The notes under the pieces: generated by a model
What the model saw: only the letters and a program-made list of their open reading frames with translations
What the model was told of the DNA's origin: nothing
Database searches by the model: none
Made by a program: the position numbers and the translations under genes
Assembly: GCA_945897655.1 (NCBI GenBank)
Contig: CAMDHB010000030.1
Coordinates: forward strand, 1-17,066
Length of the DNA stretch: 17,066 nt
Source of the DNA: Pseudorhodobacter antarcticus
Lineage (GTDB): Bacteria > Pseudomonadota > Alphaproteobacteria > Rhodobacterales > Rhodobacteraceae
Reading direction: 5' to 3'
Shown: positions 6,460-13,400 of the stretch, in pieces
How the letters are laid out: each line of letters starts with the position of its first letter
How positions within the stretch are numbered: position 1 is the first letter of the stretch

Positions 6460-7561
6460 TGGGCCGCGCAATCTGGCGGTAGAACACCATCGCCAGCAGG
6501 GCCAGGACGGCTGCGGTGCCCGACATCAGCCAGAAAAACCCCTTGTCCCCCATCAGCGGGATCAGGGCCGCCACGGCCAGCGGTGACAGGACCGCGCCGA
6601 TCTGGCAGGTGCCCAGGATCACGGGAGCCACGCGGGAATCGGTGCCCATGATGCCCGATGCCGTCACGAAAAAGCCCGGAAAGAACAGGCCGGTGGCCAG
6701 GCCAATGGGCGGATAGAACCAGACCGGATCAAAGAACACACAGCCCATCCCGCAGAGCGCCGTAAAGCCCATCGCCACGGCAAAGATCGTGAAGGACGGC
6801 ACGCGGTCGGCCAACAGGGTCAGCCCGATGCGCCCCAACAGAAAGGCCACAAAGAACATCGACAGCAGTTCGGCGGCGCGGTCGGGTGCTATGCCGGTCT
6901 TGATCAGCGCGCTGGGGGCAAGGCCGGTCAGGCACACCTCCATCCCGATGGCGATGGCGCCGACAATCAGGATCGGCGGGTGCAGCTTGAACCCCGAGGC
7001 ATTCACCCCGCCCGCCGCCTGTGCCCGCCCGGCCTGACCCGAGGTGAGGATGGTCAGCACGGCAATCCCTGCGATAATGGAAAAGATCACCTTGGGATCG
7101 CTGCCCAAGCCCACAAACACCAAGGGTGCTGCAATGGCCCCCACCGAATAGAGCGCGTTGATCAGGCTGACCATCGAGGGCCCGCGCGCCCCGAAGGCGG
7201 CCATGATGCGGGCGTTGAACAGGGTGGCGACACTGCCATAGCCCAGGCCAAAGATCACCCCGCCTGCCAGCGTGATGATCCAGTTTGGCGCAAAAGCCAG
7301 CATCAACGCGCCCACCGCCATCGCACCCAGTGTCAGCCGTGCGGTGACGCGGTGGCCTATGAAATACATGCCCGCGATGCCGATGAAGCTGCCCACCCCC
7401 AGGGTCGAGATCAGCCAGCCCGCCGTAGCCGTGTCCAGTGTGAAGATCTGCTGATAGACGGGCAGTGCGGGGCCAAGCACGGCCTGATAGGCCCCCAGCA
7501 CGATGAAACTTGCCATCGCTGACAATAGCAGCGGACGGCGGATGTCTGGTTGGGATGTCAT
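6452..7561 (-). CDS. MFS transporter of unknown substrate
   Basis: This 369-residue polytopic inner-membrane protein is almost entirely hydrophobic helices, about 11-12 by eye, split by a polar stretch near the middle (GQAGRAQAAGGVNASG). Supporting features are the first segment (LLLSAMASFIVLGAYQAVLGP), glycine-rich helices such as GGVIFGLGYGS, and a second half that resembles the first. This fits a major facilitator of the 12-helix type, though it is a little shorter than the usual 400 residues. No substrate motif is recognised. ATG 7561 is preferred over an in-frame TTG at 7579; both have weak ribosome binding sites. Its neighbours (phosphoesterase and isomerase) do not suggest a substrate. 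The 3' end overlaps the convergent phosphoesterase gene by eight bases. Confidence 0.85.
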   Translation of the reverse strand: MTSQPDIRRPLLLSAMASFIVLGAYQAVLGPALPVYQQIFTLDTATAGWLISTLGVGSFIGIAGMYFIGHRVTARLTLGAMAVGALMLAFAPNWIITLAGGVIFGLGYGSVATLFNARIMAAFGARGPSMVSLINALYSVGAIAAPLVFVGLGSDPKVIFSIIAGIAVLTILTSGQAGRAQAAGGVNASGFKLHPPILIVGAIAIGMEVCLTGLAPSALIKTGIAPDRAAELLSMFFVAFLLGRIGLTLLADRVPSFTIFAVAMGFTALCGMGCVFFDPVWFYPPIGLATGLFFPGFFVTASGIMGTDSRVAPVILGTCQIGAVLSPLAVAALIPLMGDKGFFWLMSGTAAVLALLAMVFYRQIARPIR

Positions 7562-7764
7562 GCAGGATTTCTTTCGCAAGGCGTTGGCGCAGCTAGATCG
7601 GCCACGCGGGCAGCGTCAATGGGTGGCGTCATTCTGGTCGTCGCAAAGCAGGTTTGGCTGTGATTTGCTGGGCAATTGGCGGTCAAAAATATCCGCTTTG
7701 CCCGTCTTGCATAAAAAATCATGCTGCGGCAGTTTCCCCACGGGACCGATGGGAGGCCGCGTGA
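7562..7764. promoter_or_regulatory. Divergent intergenic region between MFS gene and maiA, with a two-part inverted repeat
   Basis: This 203-base gap holds the promoters of two divergent genes. Its middle is richer in A and T than the flanking genes (around 7683-7725). There, GGGCAA (7670-7675) pairs with TTGCCC (7698-7703), and inside them GCGG (7679-7682) pairs with CCGC (7693-7696), leaving the loop TCAAAAATAT. This could be an operator for a shared regulator or an mRNA hairpin. I could not assign -35/-10 hexamers with confidence. GGGAGG at 7751-7756 is the ribosome binding site of maiA. Confidence 0.45.
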
Positions 7765-8406
7765 ATGGTGATGTTGCATGAGTATTGGCGGTCGAGCGCC
7801 TCTTACCGGGTGCGGATTGCGCTTGGATTGTTCGGCATTGAGCATGACCGGGTTGGGGTGGACCTGCTGGCAGGGGATCAGCGGGCAACGGCCAATCTGA
7901 CCCTAAACAAGCAAGGTCTGGTTCCGACGCTGGAGATTGACGGGCTGGTTCTGACCCAGTCGCTGGCCATTCTGGAGTATCTGGAGGAAACGCGCGGGCC
8001 GCTCTTGTTGCCCACCGATGCGGCAGGTCGCGCCCGGGTGCGCGCGCTGGCCCATGCCGTGGCGATGGAGATTGCGCCGGTCTGCAACATGTCGGTGCGC
8101 AAGCATGTCGAGGTGCTGACCGATGGGGCGATGTCGCCGATTGACTGGCAGCACTACTACATCACGCGCGGCTTTGCGGCGCTAGAGGCGATGTTGGGTG
8201 ATGGCAAGACGGGCGACTTTTGCCACGGTGACAGCATCTCCATGGCCGATCTGACGCTGGTGCCGCAGGTTTACAACGCGCAGCGGGTGGGTGTTGACAT
8301 GACCGCCTTCCCGCGCATTGCGGCCATTGCTGCCCGTCTGGCCGAGGTGCCCGCTGTGGCGGCGGCGCATCCTGACATGACCCGCCCGCCCAAAACCGTG
8401 ATCTGA
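7765..8406 (+). CDS. maiA: Maleylacetoacetate isomerase / zeta-class glutathione S-transferase
   Basis: This 213-residue cytoplasmic protein has the zeta GST layout. An N-terminal thioredoxin-like domain carries RSSASYRVRIAL (9-20), QGLVPTL (50-56, before the cis-Pro) and TQSLAI (64-69, glutathione binding). An all-helical C-terminal domain follows, with the family segment ISMADLTLVPQVYNA. The enzyme isomerises maleylacetoacetate to fumarylacetoacetate with glutathione in tyrosine catabolism; bacterial relatives also act on maleylpyruvate. The catalytic-loop Cys of the eukaryotic SSC motif is Ala here, which I recall as common in bacteria. No homogentisate or gentisate pathway gene is adjacent, so the substrate is inferred from family alone. 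ATG 7765 has GGGAGG eight bases upstream. Its stop codon abuts that of the convergent pbpC. Confidence 0.88.
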   Translation: MVMLHEYWRSSASYRVRIALGLFGIEHDRVGVDLLAGDQRATANLTLNKQGLVPTLEIDGLVLTQSLAILEYLEETRGPLLLPTDAAGRARVRALAHAVAMEIAPVCNMSVRKHVEVLTDGAMSPIDWQHYYITRGFAALEAMLGDGKTGDFCHGDSISMADLTLVPQVYNAQRVGVDMTAFPRIAAIAARLAEVPAVAAAHPDMTRPPKTVI

Positions 8407-10431
8407 TCAGCGCAGTCTGACCGAGGCGCGGGCTGAACGGCCCGTGGCGTCAATCACGCTGAGGGTGACAAAACCGCGCCCCAGGTCGGCCAGCATCGCT
8501 TCGCGCCCCGTTTGCCCGGTGCTGACAGGCGTTCCGTTGGCGAGCCAGGTGAAGGGTGCCGTGCCACCCTCGACCCGGACCATCAGGCCTTCGGGCAGCA
8601 GTTCAACCTCGGACCCGTCGGGGGGGAAGGCGACGGCCGGGGCGTCCAGAACCGCAAACGCGGCGGAGCGGGAGCGGAACTGGCGCAGGGGTTGCGGCAG
8701 CTCAGCGTTTGCCACCAGCAGGGTGGCGGGGGGTGCGGGGGGCTGCGGGGTCAAGGCGGGTTTCAGCCGGGCAAAGGCCTGAAACAGCACAGGTGCGGCC
8801 ACATCCGCGCCAAAGGCACCGGGGACGGGCGTGCCATCGGGGCGGCCCAGCCAGACGCCGATGACGTGGGTCCCGTCAAACCCGATGGCCCAGGCGTCGC
8901 GGTGGCCATAGGAGGTGCCGGTCTTGTAGGCCAGCCGGTTTTCCGGCGCACCGGGTGGCGGCGCCAGGCCTGCCAGAATGTCGGCCACTTCCCAGGCTGC
9001 AACAGGGGTCAGAACGCGCTGGGCATCCTGCGGGTCGGTGGGCAGGTAGTGCAGCGGTTGCGCCTGCCCGCCATTTGCGATGCCGGCATAAAGCTGCACC
9101 ATGTCCTGCAAGGTGACACCGATGCCGCCCAAGGCCACGGCCAGCCCGGGTTGGCCGGTGGGCAGGGCGAATTTCACCTGCGCACGGTCCAGCGCTTGCA
9201 GCAGCTTGGCCGGACCCAGCGCCTCGGTCAGCGCGACAACGGGCAGGTTCAGCGACAGTTGCAGCGCCTCGCGCACACGGATCGTGCCGCGGAACTGGCG
9301 GTCGAAGTTCTGCGGGCGGTAGCCGTTGAAATCGGTGGGTGCATCGTCGATCAGGGTTTCGGGATGGGCCAGACCCTCGTCAAAGGCCAGCCCGTAGATC
9401 AGCGGTTTCAGGGTGGACCCGGGCGAGCGGAGAGCGGTGGTCATGTCGACAAACCCCTGCCGCTGGTCAGCGCGGTAGCCGGCGGAGCCTATGGAGGCCA
9501 GGATTTCCCCAGTCCGGTGATCGGCCACCACGATCGCCACCTGCATCCGGTCGCCTTGGGTGGCCACGGTATCGGCGGCCAGCCGTTCCAGACTGCGTTG
9601 TAAGGTGCGGTCAAGGGTCGTCTGGTGGCTGCCCTGAACCGCCACAACGCGGTCGGACAGGTGGGGGGCAAGGGCGGGAAAGGGGCGGCGGGTGGTGGGA
9701 ACGGGTTCGGTCTGCGCGGCGCGGGATTGGTCGGCGTCAATCAGCCCGTCGCCCAAGGCGCGGTCTAGTACGCGGGCGCGGGCGGCGGTGGCGGTGTTGG
9801 CGGCGCGGTCGGGGCGGCGCGCTTCGGGGGATTGGGGGATGGCGACCAGCAGGGCGGCCTCAGCCGGGGTCAGGCGGCGGGGTTTCTTGGCGAAATAGGC
9901 CAAGGATGCGGCCCGGATGCCTTCGACATTGCCGCCGTAGGGGGCAAGGTGCAGGTAGAGGGCAAGGATTTCATCCTTGGTCAGGTGCCTTTCCAGCGCT
10001 AATGCCACCCGAATCTGGCGCAGTTTGCCGGTCAGACGGCCGGTGCCGGAATCCTCCAACAACCGCGCCACCTGCATCGTCAGCGTGGATGCGCCCGAGG
10101 TGATGTGGCCCGTCGTGACCAGCGACCAGCCCGCCCGCAGCAGGGCGCGCGGGTCGACGCCATTGTGGTCCAGGAAACGCTTGTCCTCATAGGCGATCAG
10201 CAGGCGCAAAAAGAAGGGGTCCACTTGAGATGGCTCCACCGCCAGCCGCCACCGGCCATCGGCCACGGTATAGGCGCGCAGCAGATCGCCGTTGCGGTCC
10301 AGCACCTCATCCGAGGTTTCAACCGTCAAATCGGGCAGAACGGTGCGGTCGATCCACAGATCGCCCTCATCCCGCGCCAAGGCGGCGAGCAGAAGGCCCG
10401 CCGCGGCGCCGATGAACCACTTATGCCCCAT
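8407..10431 (-). CDS. pbpC: Penicillin-binding protein 1C (bifunctional transglycosylase/transpeptidase)
   Basis: This 674-residue inner-membrane, periplasm-facing peptidoglycan enzyme begins with a short N-terminal hydrophobic anchor (about residues 5-20). The GT51 transglycosylase domain follows, with EDKRF (Glu 82 catalytic), GASTLTMQ and LALYLHLAPYGGN. The transpeptidase domain has SPGSTLK (nucleophile S339, K342), SLN (393-395) and KTGTS (from K503). The final 80-90 residues are the beta-rich domain typical of PBP1C. The glycosyltransferase asparagine-tyrosine region and all three penicillin-binding motifs look intact. The ATG shares its A with the TGA stop of the upstream alpha-2-macroglobulin gene, and no Shine-Dalgarno is visible, so translation is probably coupled. 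A GTG three bases earlier is less likely. E. coli has the same gene pair (yfhM-pbpC). Confidence 0.95.
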   Translation of the reverse strand: MGHKWFIGAAAGLLLAALARDEGDLWIDRTVLPDLTVETSDEVLDRNGDLLRAYTVADGRWRLAVEPSQVDPFFLRLLIAYEDKRFLDHNGVDPRALLRAGWSLVTTGHITSGASTLTMQVARLLEDSGTGRLTGKLRQIRVALALERHLTKDEILALYLHLAPYGGNVEGIRAASLAYFAKKPRRLTPAEAALLVAIPQSPEARRPDRAANTATAARARVLDRALGDGLIDADQSRAAQTEPVPTTRRPFPALAPHLSDRVVAVQGSHQTTLDRTLQRSLERLAADTVATQGDRMQVAIVVADHRTGEILASIGSAGYRADQRQGFVDMTTALRSPGSTLKPLIYGLAFDEGLAHPETLIDDAPTDFNGYRPQNFDRQFRGTIRVREALQLSLNLPVVALTEALGPAKLLQALDRAQVKFALPTGQPGLAVALGGIGVTLQDMVQLYAGIANGGQAQPLHYLPTDPQDAQRVLTPVAAWEVADILAGLAPPPGAPENRLAYKTGTSYGHRDAWAIGFDGTHVIGVWLGRPDGTPVPGAFGADVAAPVLFQAFARLKPALTPQPPAPPATLLVANAELPQPLRQFRSRSAAFAVLDAPAVAFPPDGSEVELLPEGLMVRVEGGTAPFTWLANGTPVSTGQTGREAMLADLGRGFVTLSVIDATGRSARASVRLR

Positions 10432-13400
10432 CACTCGGCAATGGTGACGGTGCCCGCGTCGGTGTGGGCGGTATAGTCGGGGCGGTACATATCCTCGACC
10501 GAGGCTGCCGGGTGGTGGAAGGTGCCCGGCGACACGGCCCGCAGGATATAGCCCAAGCGGAAGGGCGTGCTGTCGGTGCGGTCAATCGCCGTCAGGAAAC
10601 GGTCCTGCCGGAATTCGGAATGCGCCACCTCACCCGCCAGATCAAGGAAGGACAGGGCCGCGACTGAACCGCCGGAAATCAGGTTGGGGTTGTCAATCTC
10701 CAACCCCGCCGGCAGGGGGTCGTTGACCATCAGCCGCGCCTCACCCCGGCCAAAGGGGGTGATTTCCAGCACCGCGACCAGACGGTCGCCGGTTTTCATC
10801 CCCTCCAATGACGCGGGTTCACCGTCCAGCGTGTAGTAGCTGCGGGTGATGGCATAGCCGTTGCCGCCTGCAGGTTCGGGGACCACGGGCACGCCAAAGG
10901 TGGTGACCGTCAGGGTGGTTTTCTTGCCGGTATTCTTGACCAAGACCGGGTCGCGGCTGGTCTGGTCCAGCACGCGGACCAAGGGGCCATCCGCCGGTTC
11001 GCCGTTCAGGGTGATGTTGCGGCCACCGTCGCGGTCGATCAGGGCATTGGCCGCCATCAGCGCCCAGGTCGCCTCTTGGGTGCTCAGCCGCCCAGAGGTG
11101 GCGATGCGGTCGGCCAGCGCTTCGCGGTCAACCGCGTTCGTGCCCGCCTCAACCGCAAGGGTCAGGACGGCGGCAGAATCGCGGTAGTTGGTGCCATAGT
11201 CGGCGCGGAACACCTGTTCCGTCTCCTTGCCCAGCGCATTCAGCGCCACGGCGGCACGGGCGAACATGGCATCGGCGCGGGGTTGGTCGCCGTAACTGGC
11301 CAGTGCTGCCCCCAGTTGCGCCATCGCCAGCGGGGTGGCAAAGGCGTCGCCCTTCACATCAGCATAATAGCGCAAGTCGCCCACGGCGGCCGCCCCTTCA
11401 CGCGCCAGAACCATCAGCGCATAGGCAAGCGGCTGTCCGCCCATGTCGAAATCGGCATAGTAGTTGACCTGATTGCGCAGGTTGTCCAATGCCGCGCGGA
11501 AGGCCTGATCCGGCACGTCATAGCCTTGCGCCTTGGCGCGGGACAGGAAGTCGGTGACATAGGCATCCAGCCACATGTCGCCATCCGCCGGACGCCAGAG
11601 CCCGAAGGCCCCGCTGGAGCTTTGGTTGGTCAGGACCGAGGTAATCGCCTGATCAATCCGGCCCTTGATGTCGCTGGCCCCCTTGACGCTCATCGCCTGC
11701 GCGACCTGATCGAAGTAGAGCAGCGGCAGCGCCTTGGAGGTGATTTGTTCCGTGCAGCCATAGGGATAGCCGTCCAGCGACGCCAGCAGACCGGGCGCGT
11801 TCAGCCGGGCAATCGGGCCGATGGCCAGTGTGGCGCGGCCTGTGCCGGGCATCAGCCCGTCAAACACCGCCTCGTCAAAGGTAAAGGTCTTGTCTTTCCC
11901 AAGGTCCAGACGGCTGACGCGGGCCACCTCGGGGTCGTTCACCTGCACGGGGATTTTCAGATCCTTGGTAAGGACCTTGCCATCCGGGGTGGTCAGGGTG
12001 ATCTGAATGGTTTGCAGACCCACGGGGTTGGCCGTGATTGGCACGGCAAAGACGGTCTTGGCCTGATCGCCCAGGGTAAAGCTGGACGGGACGCCGCCAA
12101 GGGTCAGGCCGTTGGACTGAACCGACAGCTTCATCTCGCCCGAAGGACCGGTGGCATGGACGATTTCCAGCAGCAGGCGGGATTGGTCGCCTGGGGACAT
12201 GAAGCGGGGCAGGGAGGCGGTCACGACGACCGGGTCGCGCACCAGAACGTCGGCATTGGCCTGCCCCACGCCGCGTTTGGACCATGCCACGGCCATCACC
12301 TTGACCGTGCCATTGAAGGCGGGCAGGTCAAAGCTGACACGGGCATAGCCATCGGGGCCAACCTCAACCGGACCGGCAAAGTAGGACACCAGTTCTTCGG
12401 TGGGTGGGGGTGATTGCAGACGCGCCTGTGCGCCGGCATCGCCGCCCGAGCGAACCACGCCTTCGGCCCCATTCAGACCGTCAATCAGGCGGCCATAGAT
12501 ATCGCGGATGCCGACGCCCAGCTTGCGCTGACCAAAGTAGTGGTCCTGCGGATCGGGGGCCTTGAACCCGGTCAGGTTCAGGATGCCCACATCCACGGCG
12601 GCGACGGTGACATAGGCTGTGTCGCCCGCTGCCACGCCATCCACCTTGACCGCCACATCCAGCGGGCCACGCGGGGCTGCTTCGGGGGCGGTTTCGATGG
12701 TGGCCGAGAGGGCACGGGTGCCGGGATCGATTTTCGCATAGGACAGGCCCAACGCCCGGGCAGGGTTGCGGCCAGCTGCCACATCCATGGGGCGCAGGAC
12801 CGAGGCGGAGACATAGACGCCGGTTCCCCAATCATCCGTCACCTCGATAGGGATCAGGTTCTCGCCTTCTGTCACCTCAACCGCCTTCATCGCGATCAGG
12901 CGGTTTGACATCACCGTCACCAGCGCCGTTCCCGCCGCACGGGGCACGATGCGCAGCATGGCGATATCGCCGACCTGATAGTCGGGCTTGTCCAGCGACA
13001 GTTCCAGCGTGTCAGGGGTGGCCGACACATCGGCAGGCACGTACCAACCGGCATAGAAGGTGGTCGAGGTTACGGCAACCTCGCCATCATCGCGGCTGAC
13101 GGTCAGTTCATATTCGCCCCATGTCACGGGGGCGGCGATTTCCACCGGGGATTGCCCCAAGGCAACCTGACCCGAGCCGACACGCTCACGCGAACTGACG
13201 GCCTGCCAGTTCCACGAGCCGTATTCCTGATACCACTGGTAATGGGTTTCAAGCCGGTTCAACTCCCACTTCACCGTCATCGCGGTGGGCTTGGTTTCGG
13301 CATCAATGCCGATCAGTTGGAACCGCGCCTCGCTGCCTTCGGCGACCACCTCGTCAAACATCGGCTTCACGCCGATCATCGGGGCAGAGGGGGTCATCAA

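Noticed and set aside
8512..9603. 363-codon plus-strand open frame inside pbpC
   Set aside because: It is antisense to intact PBP1C motifs. The translation is Gly/Gln-rich with no motif, so it is a shadow.
11076..12413. 445-codon plus-strand open frame opposite the thioester region
   Set aside because: It is antisense to the macroglobulin coding sequence, with His/Gly/Gln-rich low-complexity translation and no ribosome binding site noticed.
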